Notes: a model not told the origin generated them from the letters alone. Counted from the first letter of the stretch, positions 50,653 to 59,509 are shown. The stretch: DNA of 64,000 bases from CAZKHG01 sp964552655 (GCA_964552655.1 CAZKHG010000006.1:1-64000), one strand, 5' to 3'. Numbers and translations are program-made.

Positions 50653-53442
50653 ATGAAAAAAATCATGAAACGAATCCTGGCAGGTTTGCTAATCCTGATT
50701 TTTCTGTTGATTGCAGCCCTCATTATTATTCCTATTGTATTTAAACCCCAGCTGCAAAAGCTGGTTTTAACAGAGATTAATAAAAGCGTAAACGCCAAGG
50801 TTGATTTTGATTTTCAGGTTTCCCTTTTGAAAGGGTTCCCTGATTTATACATTGGCCTGAAAAATTTGAGCGTGGTTGGAATTGATAGCTTTGCCAATGA
50901 TACCCTTGTTGCTTTTAATGAGTTTGGAGTGAAAGTGGATATAAAAAGTGTTATCGGGATGAAGAATATCATCGTTAAGTCAATACTCCTGGACAAACCA
51001 ATACTCACGGCACACATCAGACCCGATGGATCTGTCAACTGGGATATCGAAAAGCCTTCTACTGATACTGTACAGGTAGCCGAAGAACCCGTTGATACTT
51101 CGGCTAGCCAGCCAATGACCATGAAAGTAGCACTTAGAAAATTTGAGATAAGGAATGCCAATATCCGGTATATTGACGATTCGTCCAGCATGTCGGCAAC
51201 CATAAAAAACCTCAACTTCCTGCTTTCCGGCAACATGGGAATGGACTATACAGATCTGACCATCAACACAACCATTGATGCCCTGACTTTTGACATGGAT
51301 GGCATACGTTATTTGCGGAGCGCAAGGGTAGGCTTTAAAGGGCAAATTGGAGCCGATATGGTAAACAGTGCTTATACCTTTAAGGAAAATGAATTTAACC
51401 TTAATGCTATTTCTCTATTTTTTGCGGGAACCGTCAAAATGCCTGGAGAAGATATTGATGTGGATATAAATTTTGGCTCTGCCAACACCGACTTTAAGAG
51501 CTTGCTCTCACTTGTACCAGCAATTTACTTGAGTGATTTTGAGGGTTTAAAGACTTCCGGGAAGCTGAAATTTGAAGGGTTAGCCAAGGGCATCTACAAT
51601 GATAAGGTTGCGCCAAATGCACACGTAGCATTGGTCGTTGAAAATGCAATGTTTCAGTACCCAGATCTGCCCAAGTCGGTTAGCAATGTAAACATCAATA
51701 CCCAGGTTAATTTCGATGGCGCCAATATGGACAACACGACTGTTGATGTTAACCTTTTCCATTTTGAAATGGCCAATAACCCATTTGACGCACAGCTGCA
51801 TATTAAAACACCTATGAGCGACATGCAAATGGCTGGCCTTTTTAAAGGTAAAATTGATTTCAGCTCGCTAGCCGATGCAATCCCATTGGATAGTATGACC
51901 ATAAAAGGTTTGCTGGATGCTAATATCGAATACGAAGGCAAAATGTCATACATTGATAATGAACAATACGATAAGTTTAAAGCTGACGGGACAATGAGGC
52001 TGACAAACTTTGAATTCACCAGTCCCGATCTGCCGCAAGGTTTTAAAATTATTGAAACGGTGTTAAACTTCAGCCCCAGGTATGTGGATCTGGCAAAATT
52101 CGAATCGCAGGTTGGCAGGAGTGATATCAGGATGAACGGACGGTTGGAGAACTTTATCCCCTTTGTTTTTAAGGATGAAACCATAAAAGGAAATTTAATC
52201 GTTGCCTCAAACCATTTTGATGCTAACGAATTCTTAACCGGCGAGGAAACCACTGATAGTGTTGCAGTTGATACCTCAGCAATGACCGTTGTGGAAATCC
52301 CAAAGAACATTGATTTTGTGCTTAATACCAGTATGAAGCATATTTTGTACGACCAGCTTGATATTACTGATTTGGATGGGAAAATAGTTGTTAAAAACGG
52401 GAAAGCCACCATGGACAACCTGGGGATGAAAATGCTGGAAGGATCACTTGTAATGAATGGCGAGTACAATTCACAGGATATAAAAGCACCTGCTGTGAAC
52501 TTTGATATCAAGATTACAGATTTTGATATCCCTTCTACGTTCAAGGCTTTTTCAACCCTAAAAAAAGTGGCCCCGGTTGCCAAGGATATGAAAGGGAAAA
52601 TATCAACCTCTTTTATAATGAAAGCTACACTTGATACGGCAATGAATCCAGTTTTTAACTCTATTTATGCAAAAGGGAAACTGCAATCCAAAGAAATTGC
52701 AATAGCCAATTCGAAAGTATTCGGGAAAGCGGCAGATGCATTGAAGAAGGAATCCTTGCGAAATCCCACGCTTAAGGATGTAAATATCAGCTTTGTGATA
52801 AAAGATGGCAGAATTTATATTGAACCTTTCGACACTAAAATTTCCGATTTCAAAACAAATTTTGGTGGTGATATGGGGCTTGATCAAACCTTAAACTTTA
52901 AGGCTAAAATGTCTGTTCCTTCCAATGAGCTTGGGGCGGCCTCAAATCTTCTTTCCTCTCTAACAACTTTAGCTAATGAAAAAGGGCTAAGTGTCAAAAC
53001 CCCTAGTGAAATTAAACTTAATTTAAAAATTACCGGTACAGTAACCAAACCCGATGTTGGTATTGATTGGGGTGCCGGGAACGAAAGCGCAAAAGAATCA
53101 ACAAAAGAAACAATTAAGGAAACAGCCAAGGTTGAAGCTAAAAAGGAGGCCAAAGAACAAGCAGAAAAACTTATTGCTGATGCAGAAAAAGAGGCAGCTC
53201 TAATAAAGGCCGAAGCAGCAGAACTGGCAGATAAAACCCGTAAAGAAGCGGAAGAGAAAGCCAAAAAAATTGAGGAAGAAGGGAAAAAGAAAGGCGGGCT
53301 TGCAGCCCAGGCTGCTAAAGTTAGCGCCAAAGAGGTAAGGAAACAAGGTGAGGCATCGGCTCAAAAGATCATTAAAGAAGCCGATGATAAATCGAAGAAA
53401 ATTATTGAAAAGGCTAAGATGGAGGCAGAAAAGTTGGAATAA
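50653..53442 (+). CDS. AsmA family protein with long charged C-terminal helix
   Basis: 929 residues. One N-terminal membrane helix (LLILIFLLIAALIIIPIVF) is followed by the AsmA start KPQLQKLVLTEINKSVNAKV and VSLLKGFPDLYIGLKNLSVV. The periplasmic body (to about 800) is beta-rich with repeated YxDxxIN-like strands, as in AsmA/TamB-type bridge-like lipid transfer proteins of the envelope. Residues 811-929 form a lysine/glutamate/alanine-rich helix (SAKESTKETIKETAKVEAKK, KEAEEKAKKIEEEGKKKG) reminiscent of TolA or ATP-synthase b. Such a tail is not part of AsmA proper. It may span the periplasm or touch the cell wall. Last gene of the plus-strand run; a 148-base gap follows. Confidence 0.85.
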   Translation: MKKIMKRILAGLLILIFLLIAALIIIPIVFKPQLQKLVLTEINKSVNAKVDFDFQVSLLKGFPDLYIGLKNLSVVGIDSFANDTLVAFNEFGVKVDIKSVIGMKNIIVKSILLDKPILTAHIRPDGSVNWDIEKPSTDTVQVAEEPVDTSASQPMTMKVALRKFEIRNANIRYIDDSSSMSATIKNLNFLLSGNMGMDYTDLTINTTIDALTFDMDGIRYLRSARVGFKGQIGADMVNSAYTFKENEFNLNAISLFFAGTVKMPGEDIDVDINFGSANTDFKSLLSLVPAIYLSDFEGLKTSGKLKFEGLAKGIYNDKVAPNAHVALVVENAMFQYPDLPKSVSNVNINTQVNFDGANMDNTTVDVNLFHFEMANNPFDAQLHIKTPMSDMQMAGLFKGKIDFSSLADAIPLDSMTIKGLLDANIEYEGKMSYIDNEQYDKFKADGTMRLTNFEFTSPDLPQGFKIIETVLNFSPRYVDLAKFESQVGRSDIRMNGRLENFIPFVFKDETIKGNLIVASNHFDANEFLTGEETTDSVAVDTSAMTVVEIPKNIDFVLNTSMKHILYDQLDITDLDGKIVVKNGKATMDNLGMKMLEGSLVMNGEYNSQDIKAPAVNFDIKITDFDIPSTFKAFSTLKKVAPVAKDMKGKISTSFIMKATLDTAMNPVFNSIYAKGKLQSKEIAIANSKVFGKAADALKKESLRNPTLKDVNISFVIKDGRIYIEPFDTKISDFKTNFGGDMGLDQTLNFKAKMSVPSNELGAASNLLSSLTTLANEKGLSVKTPSEIKLNLKITGTVTKPDVGIDWGAGNESAKESTKETIKETAKVEAKKEAKEQAEKLIADAEKEAALIKAEAAELADKTRKEAEEKAKKIEEEGKKKGGLAAQAAKVSAKEVRKQGEASAQKIIKEADDKSKKIIEKAKMEAEKLE

Positions 53443-53521
53443 GTTTACATTTATAATAAAAACAGAAATTCACATACTATTTTAACGTTTTAATCAAATA
53501 AAATTCAAAACATTTTTTTTG

Positions 53522-53555
53522 CTGTTAATTAGTTAACAGTTTTGCTTTACCTTTG
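53522..53555 (+). promoter_or_regulatory. Promoter with palindromic site for the small Cys protein gene
   Basis: TACCTTTG at 53548-53555 is a consensus -7 box. CTGTTAA-TTAG-TTAACAG (53522-53539), a perfect 7-bp inverted repeat, covers the -33 zone. The nearest TTTG (to 53521) is 26 bases from the -7 box, too far for the consensus, which suggests that a regulator bound at the palindrome may decide activity. Confidence 0.5.
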
Positions 53556-53590
53556 ATAATTCGTTTATCAAACCAAAAAACTAGTCAATT

Positions 53591-53824
53591 ATGGAAACAG
53601 CTACATGCACTAAATTTGCCAAGTGCCCCATCTATCAGAAAAATGTCTTTTTTAATGAAAAGGCCGGTGAAACCTATAAGACACTTTACTGTACAGCAGG
53701 AGAAGTAAAATATAAAACCTGCAAACGGTACATCGTTTCGGAGATGATGGGAAGACCGGCTCCCGATAACATAATGCCTAACTGCTCTCTCACGGTTGAG
53801 GAGATTATTAAAAAGATGGGGTAA
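53591..53824 (+). CDS. Small five-cysteine protein, probably metal-binding
   Basis: 77 residues with cysteines at 6, 12, 34, 44 and 65. The layout is CTKFAKCPIYQ, then YCTAGEVKYKTCKRYIVSE and a proline-containing end MPNCSLTVEEIIKKMG. No named family is recognised; a zinc or iron-sulfur site made by four of the cysteines is inference. The N-terminus has no signal peptide, so it is cytosolic. It has its own promoter with a palindrome and a clean terminator, so it is an independent transcription unit between asmA-like and the convergent nifU-like gene. Coding is supported by its isolated placement with regulatory sites on both sides. Confidence 0.72.
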   Translation: METATCTKFAKCPIYQKNVFFNEKAGETYKTLYCTAGEVKYKTCKRYIVSEMMGRPAPDNIMPNCSLTVEEIIKKMG

Positions 53825-53841
53825 AAAACAATTAAGTATTT

Positions 53842-53876
53842 CCCTGCAAGAGAATATAAAACTTGCAGGGTTTTTT
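53842..53876 (+). terminator. Rho-independent terminator of the small Cys protein gene
   Basis: Perfect 9-bp stem CCCTGCAAG / CTTGCAGGG with an 11-base A-rich loop, then six T. It ends 17 bases after the small gene's stop and abuts the convergent nifU-like stop. Confidence 0.9.
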
Positions 53877-53879
53877 CTC

Positions 53880-54128
53880 TTATGCCATATTAACGGCAAC
53901 CACCTCTTTAACCTGAGGTACATCGCGTTTAATGGCCTGTTCAACACCATTCTTCAGGGTCATCAGGCTATATGGGCAACTACCGCACGCGCCATGTAAC
54001 TTAACTTTAACGGTGTAATCATCCGTAACCTCTACAAGCGAAATATCTCCCCCGTCATTCTGTAAGTAAGGTCTTATTACTTCAATGGAAGTATTGATTT
54101 TCATTACGATTTCTTCTTTTGTTGGCAT
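53880..54128 (-). CDS. NifU-like C-terminal domain protein (iron-sulfur scaffold)
   Basis: 82 residues, the NifU C-terminal domain alone. RPYLQNDGGDISLVEVTDDY gives the fold start, and GACGSCPYSLMTLKNGVEQA holds the CxxC (Cys 48 and 51) that binds a transient 4Fe-4S cluster. It assists transfer of iron-sulfur clusters to target proteins, as Nfu proteins do. It lies 131 bases downstream of the mrp gene on the same strand; the two functions fit together. The start at ATG 54128 gives full domain length. Confidence 0.93.
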   Translation of the reverse strand: MPTKEEIVMKINTSIEVIRPYLQNDGGDISLVEVTDDYTVKVKLHGACGSCPYSLMTLKNGVEQAIKRDVPQVKEVVAVNMA

Positions 54129-54259
54129 ATATTTAATTTTTATAAGTTTCTCATTTGGATCAGGGAATATTTAATTGCCTAAAGTTTATAAAGAAATATG
54201 GTTTTAACAAGCTAATACTTAAAAAATACCTAATATTAGTTTAGCTTTTACCTTGCATA

Positions 54260-55369
54260 CTACCCATGTTTAATCTCAACCCTTTGTGTTGGGGGTTGCA
54301 ACTGATTTCTTTTTTCAACTTCAATAAGGAAGTTGGAAGCCAACTCTTCAAATGCTTTGGAAAAGGGTGCGGCTTGCAAAACTGCCGGTTCCCCATTATC
54401 ACCCCCTTCGCGAATGCTCTGTACTATTGGTATTTGTCCTAATAGGGGAAGTTTCATCCTCTCTGCCAGTTTTTTGCAACCATCCTTTCCAAAAATAAAG
54501 TACTTATTATTGGGTAGCTCAGCCGGGGTAAACCAGGCCATGTTCTCAACCAAACCAAGAACTGGAACTTTAATGCCGTCGCTGGTAAACATGCTGATTC
54601 CCTTTACCGCATCGGCAAGCGCAACATCCTGAGGAGTGCTAACAATTACAGCACCGGTAACGGAAAGTTCCTGAACCATGGTTAGGTGAATATCGCTTGT
54701 ACCGGGAGGCAGATCAATGAAAAGAAAATCGAGTTCGCCCCACGCTCCCTGATGAATCAGCTGTTTCAAGGCGCTTGTAGCCATTGGGCCACGCCAGATC
54801 AGGGCGTTGTCAGGATTCACAAAAAAACCCACAGAAAGCACTTTCACCCCGTACTTCTCAATTGGGACAATCAAATCCATGCCATCTTCTTTAACCATTG
54901 CTGGTTGTTCCAGCTCCAAACCAAACATTTTGGGAACTGACGGCCCAAAAACATCTGCGTCTATCAATCCCACGCTCGCACCAGTTTTTGCAACAGAAAC
55001 AGCCAGATTTACAGCAATTGTTGATTTGCCCACACCGCCCTTGCCGGATGCCACTGCAATAATATTTTTAACCCTGGTAACAGAGGCTTTTGTCTTATAG
55101 GGCGATTCAACCTTAGTGGCCACGCCTGCTTTAATTCTGATATCTATACTGACGCCCTCGCCCAACTTTTCGGTAAGAATTTTTACGCAAGCCTTTTTTA
55201 ACGAGCTGGCAAATGGATCGTTACTTTTTAAAAGAGCAATGGTAAAGCCAACGGCAGTCTCGCCAACCTCAACATCCTGAATCAACCCAAGTGATACAAT
55301 ATCCTTCCCTGTTTCAGGATGAATAACGCCCGATAGGATTGAAAGTACCTGATCTTTTGATAATTTCAT
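54260..55369 (-). CDS. mrp: Mrp/NBP35 family ATPase (iron-sulfur cluster carrier)
   Basis: 369 residues. A MIP18/DUF59 domain (residues 1-85: LSILSGVIHPETGKDIVSLG) precedes the deviant Walker A ASGKGGVGKSTIAVNLAVSV (P-loop 109-117), followed by IDADVFGPSVPKMFG and LDFLFIDLPPGTSDIHLT. The region after VLGLVENMAWFTPAELPNNKY lacks the CxxC pair that most Mrp proteins have for cluster binding. The Bacteroidota form is often so. It delivers iron-sulfur clusters in an ATP-dependent way. The neighbour nifU-like gene supports this. Confidence 0.93.
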   Translation of the reverse strand: MKLSKDQVLSILSGVIHPETGKDIVSLGLIQDVEVGETAVGFTIALLKSNDPFASSLKKACVKILTEKLGEGVSIDIRIKAGVATKVESPYKTKASVTRVKNIIAVASGKGGVGKSTIAVNLAVSVAKTGASVGLIDADVFGPSVPKMFGLELEQPAMVKEDGMDLIVPIEKYGVKVLSVGFFVNPDNALIWRGPMATSALKQLIHQGAWGELDFLFIDLPPGTSDIHLTMVQELSVTGAVIVSTPQDVALADAVKGISMFTSDGIKVPVLGLVENMAWFTPAELPNNKYFIFGKDGCKKLAERMKLPLLGQIPIVQSIREGGDNGEPAVLQAAPFSKAFEELASNFLIEVEKRNQLQPPTQRVEIKHG

Positions 55370-55426
55370 TTATTTCTTATATTAATTAGTAACCACAGAA
55401 TAACAGAATTTCTTAAATTAAACACA

Positions 55427-55786
55427 CTAGGGTAGCTCAATGTTCGGATTCCAGAATAATTTCTGGAATTCAACCACCTTATTATCCTTCACACGAACAC
55501 CTTCGCTTTCGAGCAACTCTCTCATTGTTTCAGAACCCGGAAAATGGTGTTTCCCTGTTAGTAAACCATTTCTGTTTACAACTCGATGAGCGGGGATCCA
55601 TTCATTTGAACTGTGACAACTATTTAATGCCCACCCAACCATTCGGGCTGATTGTCCGGTACCAAGGTAGTTGGCAATAGCCCCATAGCTGGTTACCCTT
55701 CCGTACGGAATCAACCGGGTTATTTCGTAAACTTTTTCAAAAAAGTTTGGCTCTTTTATGCTATTTTTATGTGATGATTTTGGCAT
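55427..55786 (-). CDS. Alkyltransferase-like protein (MGMT fold, Cys replaced)
   Basis: 119 residues from the ATG at 55786 (in-frame starts further up lie inside trmB). The DNA-binding MGMT domain shows FEKVYEITRLIPYGRVTSYG, IANYLGTGQSARMVGWALN and IPAHRVVNRNG. The methyl-accepting Cys of PCHRV is alanine here (residue 66), so the protein cannot be a methyltransferase. Alkyltransferase-like proteins of this type bind O6-alkylguanine and pass the damage to nucleotide excision repair. The ATG overlaps the end of trmB by 20 bases, so the two are coupled. Confidence 0.88.
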   Translation of the reverse strand: MPKSSHKNSIKEPNFFEKVYEITRLIPYGRVTSYGAIANYLGTGQSARMVGWALNSCHSSNEWIPAHRVVNRNGLLTGKHHFPGSETMRELLESEGVRVKDNKVVEFQKLFWNPNIELP

Positions 55787-56453
55787 TGTCCAGGCTAAAA
55801 CATAAATAGGTGATCTTCTTCCCCTTTTCCAAAAACTGGCTCTCGTAAAATGTTCTGATGGAAAGAACAGGGCTGACAATATCACTCCCGTATAGATCTT
55901 GGGTTTGCTGATGAATGGTCAGGTGGTTTCTTTTAATGAGATTTAAGGTGTAATTATGTAATTCAAGGCTATCGGTTTTTAAATGAACCAAGCCATTGGG
56001 TTTCAAAAATAATTTATACTGATTCAGGAAAAAAGCTGATGTTAACCGTTTGTTTTCTTTGATCCACTTGGGTTGTGGATCGGGAAAGGTGATCCATATT
56101 TCGCTCACCTCGTCTCGAGCAAAAAAGGAGGAAATATGCTCGATCCTTGTACGGACAAAACCAACATTGGGCATGTTTTTTTGGTGGGCGGTTTTTGCGC
56201 CACGCCACATCCTGGCGCCTTTAATATCAATCCCGATAAAATTTTTATAAGGGAAAAGTTCTGCCAAACCAACTGTGTATTCGCCTTTCCCGCAACCAAG
56301 TTCTAAAACTATAGGATTTTGATCTTTAAAAAAATTGGCGTTCCAAAAACCTTTTAAGGGATGATCTTTTCTAAAAACCTCCTCCAGCTCGGGCTGGATT
56401 AGGTTAGGAAAAGTGTCGTTTTCAGCAAACCGACGGAGTTTGTTTTTGCCCAC
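55767..56453 (-). CDS. trmB: tRNA (guanine-N7-)-methyltransferase
   Basis: 228 residues. The SAM-binding motif ENPIVLELGCGKGEYTVGL-like (read IVLELGCGKGEYTVGL), then FIGIDIKGARMWRGAKTA and WITFPDPQPKWIKENKRLTS match TrmB; PDPQPK is the substrate-binding loop. It forms m7G46 in the variable loop of tRNA. The N-terminal GKNKLRRFAENDTFPNLIQP is usual for Bacteroidota TrmB. It lies 26 bases after gldH in the same direction and overlaps the alkyltransferase-like gene. Confidence 0.95.
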   Translation of the reverse strand: MGKNKLRRFAENDTFPNLIQPELEEVFRKDHPLKGFWNANFFKDQNPIVLELGCGKGEYTVGLAELFPYKNFIGIDIKGARMWRGAKTAHQKNMPNVGFVRTRIEHISSFFARDEVSEIWITFPDPQPKWIKENKRLTSAFFLNQYKLFLKPNGLVHLKTDSLELHNYTLNLIKRNHLTIHQQTQDLYGSDIVSPVLSIRTFYESQFLEKGKKITYLCFSLDNAKIIT

Positions 56454-56479
56454 GGCGTCTTCCCTTTAATAAATTATGA

Positions 56480-56962
56480 CTACTTCAATTTTGATTTTTC
56501 AATTCCGATACCTATGTTATAAATTCCTTCAAGTTTATCGGTGCGCATGGCCTGTTGTATATCGAATCGGTAAATCCCTTTTAGAGGAAATCTGATGTTT
56601 TTTTGATAATAAATCGAATTGTCGCGCAGTTTGCCCACGCCGGTTCCAAGCCATTCACCCTTTTCATTGGCAAGGAACAATTCAACGGTATCCCGCAAAA
56701 CACGATTATCTGGCGAAGTGGTGTTGATAAACAAAAAAAGATTGGCGTTTGGGTAGCCGGTGGTATTTCTAACATTTATGATAATGTTATGATAGGCTGC
56801 TGTATCCTCAATCATGACCGGAAAAGAGATGATGTTATTCGTCTCCCAGGTCTCGTTTTCAAAGGTAACATGGTTGGTGTAAACACTTGAATTTGTACAA
56901 GAAACAAACATCAAGAAAGATGTGAAAATAAATGTGAAAATGTTTTTCGTTGAAATCAGCAT
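56480..56962 (-). CDS. gldH: Gliding motility lipoprotein GldH
   Basis: 160 residues with a lipoprotein signal ending FLMFVSC (Cys 22). The mature part has VTFENETWETNNIISFPVMI, AYHNIIINVRNTTGYPNANL, LFLANEKGEWLGTGVGKLRD and KGIYRFDIQQAMRTDKLEGI, the GldH pattern. In Flavobacterium gldH is required for gliding and type IX functions. In non-gliding Bacteroidia it is retained with the secretion system. The gene order holB-ricT-gldH, as seen here, is common in the phylum. Confidence 0.92.
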   Translation of the reverse strand: MLISTKNIFTFIFTSFLMFVSCTNSSVYTNHVTFENETWETNNIISFPVMIEDTAAYHNIIINVRNTTGYPNANLFLFINTTSPDNRVLRDTVELFLANEKGEWLGTGVGKLRDNSIYYQKNIRFPLKGIYRFDIQQAMRTDKLEGIYNIGIGIEKSKLK

Positions 56963-56981
56963 ACAATAAACTGGTTATGGT

Positions 56982-58133
56982 TTAGTTAAACCGCCTGTGC
57001 TTGTGCTTTCTCTTTTTTTTGTGCTGGGCTGATTTTTCATCAAACCTGGTGAGGCTCTCCTCTTCGATAACATTGCTGTAGCCAAGGGATGCTTGTTTTT
57101 CCGGTCGTAACTCTTCCGGCTCTACCAGCCTGTTAACTTTTATCCCTTTTCTATTGAGCTCAATAATCTCTAAAACTCTTTCAACAGGTATAAGTGCCAG
57201 GTTGGCAACAAACTCAGGGTTTGAACTGTACCACATCACTCTTTTGTAAACATCCGTTTTGATATGGTAGTATGTTGCATCAGTTGTTTCAAGTGGAACA
57301 TTGGTTTCCGGAAAATCCTTACGGGCGTCAACGTAGCAATCAAGCTCGTAGTTAAGGCAACATTTAAGTTTGCCACATTGCCCTGCAAGTTTTTGAGGGT
57401 TAAGCGAAATCTCCTGAACCCGGGCTGCATTTGTGGTAACGGATACAAAATTAGTAACCCAGGTTGAACAGCAGAGCTCCCTCCCACACGAGCCAATTCC
57501 ACCAATCCTTCCTGCTTCCTGTCTTGCGCCAATCTGGCGCATTTCTACGCGTATTTTGAACTCATCGGCAAGAATTTTTATCAGCTCCCTGAAATCAACC
57601 CGTTCGTCGGCTATGTAATAGAAAATTGCTTTTGTTTTATCACCCTGGTACTCAACATCCCCGATTTTCATGCTCAGGTTGAGGTTTTCGGCAATCCTGC
57701 GGGCCTTAATCATAGTGGTGTGTTCCTGGGCCATGGCTTCCAGCCACTTTTCAATATCCACCGGTTTGGCTTTACGGTAAATCTTCTTAAATTCTGTGGA
57801 TTCCGGTTCAAGTCCAACTTTCTTAAGCTGTCGTAAAACCAGCCAACCGGTTAAGGAAACCACACCAATATCGTGACCGGGAGAAGCCTCAACGGCAACA
57901 ATATCGCCTTTCCTCAGGTGCAAAAGGTTGCTATTCCTAAAAAAGACTTTACGAGTATTCTTAAATTGAATCTCAACGATTTCGTAATTCTGGATTGTTT
58001 TGGGAAACTTTTCAGCCCAATCAAATGAGCTTAATTTGGAGCATCCCTCGCAATGCCGCACAACCGGTTCCGTTGGGTTGGAACTGGTAACCAATATCCC
58101 TCTGGATTCTCTGCCCTTTTCAATTTCCATCAA
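56982..58133 (-). CDS. PSP1 domain protein RicT-like
   Basis: 383 residues. The PSP1 domain includes GDIVAVEASPGHDIGVVSLT near residue 80 and the cysteine sites GIGSCGRELCCSTWVTNF and LAGQCGKLKCCLNYELDCY, which bind iron-sulfur clusters in the RicAFT complex. In Bacillus RicT takes part in RNA maturation with RNase Y. Bacteroidota keep only this subunit. A C-terminal lysine-rich extension (AQHKKKRKHKHRRFN) is present. Its start is at ATG 58133, with a -7 TACCTTTG 20 bases upstream. Confidence 0.9.
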   Translation of the reverse strand: MMEIEKGRESRGILVTSSNPTEPVVRHCEGCSKLSSFDWAEKFPKTIQNYEIVEIQFKNTRKVFFRNSNLLHLRKGDIVAVEASPGHDIGVVSLTGWLVLRQLKKVGLEPESTEFKKIYRKAKPVDIEKWLEAMAQEHTTMIKARRIAENLNLSMKIGDVEYQGDKTKAIFYYIADERVDFRELIKILADEFKIRVEMRQIGARQEAGRIGGIGSCGRELCCSTWVTNFVSVTTNAARVQEISLNPQKLAGQCGKLKCCLNYELDCYVDARKDFPETNVPLETTDATYYHIKTDVYKRVMWYSSNPEFVANLALIPVERVLEIIELNRKGIKVNRLVEPEELRPEKQASLGYSNVIEEESLTRFDEKSAQHKKKRKHKHRRFN

Positions 58134-58152
58134 TCAACTTTTTACAAGAATG

Positions 58153-58160
58153 CAAAGGTA
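58153..58160 (-). promoter_or_regulatory. -7 element of the ricT-like gene
   Basis: TACCTTTG on the minus strand, 20-27 bases before the ATG at 58133. No -33 at consensus spacing was seen. Confidence 0.45.
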
Positions 58161-58208
58161 ATAATTTTTCTGAGTAGATTTTGGCGTTTATTGGACAATG
58201 AATAAACA

Positions 58209-59360
58209 CTACTTTTTACTTTCGATCAGTTTTACCAGCTTCATGCACATATCGGTAAATATTATCCCGGGGTTTCCATTTCGCGAAATATGATCGAATG
58301 CCAGGTTGAACTGGGTGTATAGCTGATAAACATTTTTGGTATTGATATAGGGGGAAAACTTTTTGCCAAAGTCTGCCTCATTCCTGGCAAGGTATGAAAT
58401 GTCATCGAGCTGGAGATTAAGCATAAAGCTTTCCCGAAGCAGGCGTTGAAAATAGGTAAGCATCTCCTTTTGCTGCTCCCGGCCAATCTTGGCAACGTCA
58501 TCCACCCAATTTAGCAGTCCGATAACATCGTTTCTATAGCAAAACCTCATCAAATCCCTGAAATAAATGAAGTATTGCTCGTCCTCATCAGCATTCATCA
58601 ACTTTAGAGCGCTTTGGAAATTGCCATTGGAAATCCGGCTGATTTCATTTGCCTTTATAGGATTAAGCTGATACCTGTCAACAAGAGCCAGGGCAATGCT
58701 TTCATGGCTGATTGGGGGAATTTTTATCAGTTGGGTTCGGGAAAAAATGGTTTTAAGCACGCCCCCGGGATTTTCGGAAACTAACAGGAAAAGGGTATTG
58801 ACAGGAGGTTCCTCAATTAGTTTAAGTAATTTGTTTGATGCGTTTTGGTTCATTCTTTCCGGTAGCCAGATCAGCATAGTTTTAAACTCAGCTTCAAAAC
58901 TTTTTAAGCTTAGCTTCTTGATCACCTCGGAGCTTTCGGCTGTGCTAATAATTCCCTGTTTGTTATCCAGACCTATAAGTTCGTACCAATCCTGTTCGCT
59001 AAAGTAGGGGTTGGAAAGTATTTGCTCCCTCCATTGGGGTAAAAACCCATCGCAAAATTTTGTTGATGATCCCTTATCATCCCCGGAATCTTCAGTTTTT
59101 GAGGCATTAATAGGAAATACAAAATGCAGATCGGGATGAATCAGCTTATTAAACTTAACACAGGAGGGACAGGTGTTACAAGAGTCGCCATCCTGGCGGT
59201 TTTTACAGTTGATGAATTGGGCATAAGCGATGGCAAGCGCCAGTTTGCCTGTACCCTCTGGTCCGGCAAACAGCTGGGCATGCGGAATCCGATCCTCTTT
59301 TACCGCCTTAACCAGCTTCTGTTTAACCTTTTCCTGGCCAACAATATCTTTAAAAAGCAT
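58209..59360 (-). CDS. holB: DNA polymerase III subunit delta'
   Basis: 383 residues. The AAA+ start HAQLFAGPEGTGKLALAIAY has the P-loop GPEGTGK with Leu in place of the usual Ser/Thr, fitting a delta' subunit that does not hydrolyse ATP. Four zinc-type cysteines are at 52, 61, 64 and 67 (DSCNTCPSC). SKASNKLLKLIEEPP-like sequence (MNQNASNKLLKLIEEPPVNT) gives sensor 1 and the following helix. It belongs to the clamp loader that opens the beta sliding clamp. The gene is divergent from pgk. Confidence 0.9.
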   Translation of the reverse strand: MLFKDIVGQEKVKQKLVKAVKEDRIPHAQLFAGPEGTGKLALAIAYAQFINCKNRQDGDSCNTCPSCVKFNKLIHPDLHFVFPINASKTEDSGDDKGSSTKFCDGFLPQWREQILSNPYFSEQDWYELIGLDNKQGIISTAESSEVIKKLSLKSFEAEFKTMLIWLPERMNQNASNKLLKLIEEPPVNTLFLLVSENPGGVLKTIFSRTQLIKIPPISHESIALALVDRYQLNPIKANEISRISNGNFQSALKLMNADEDEQYFIYFRDLMRFCYRNDVIGLLNWVDDVAKIGREQQKEMLTYFQRLLRESFMLNLQLDDISYLARNEADFGKKFSPYINTKNVYQLYTQFNLAFDHISRNGNPGIIFTDMCMKLVKLIESKK

Positions 59361-59509
59361 TCCCTTAATTTTTGTATTGGTGAATCATGCCAAAAGTAGT
59401 AAAAATAGAGAACCAATTGCTCAATCAGAATGATCTAATCATTATGGCTTAAATACAAACGATTGCGTTAAAACTGAAACCTTGTTAAGCAATAACCATC
59501 AAAATTTTG

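Noticed and set aside
51654..52583. 309-residue open frame antisense to the AsmA-family gene
   Set aside because: Serine/leucine-rich composition of a shadow frame, no family features, and the plus strand has a complete gene with clear domains.
58209..59360. holB P-loop as sign of an active clamp-loader ATPase (dnaX)
   Set aside because: The Ser/Thr after Lys is Leu, the length and C-terminal part fit delta', and the protein lacks tau/gamma features.
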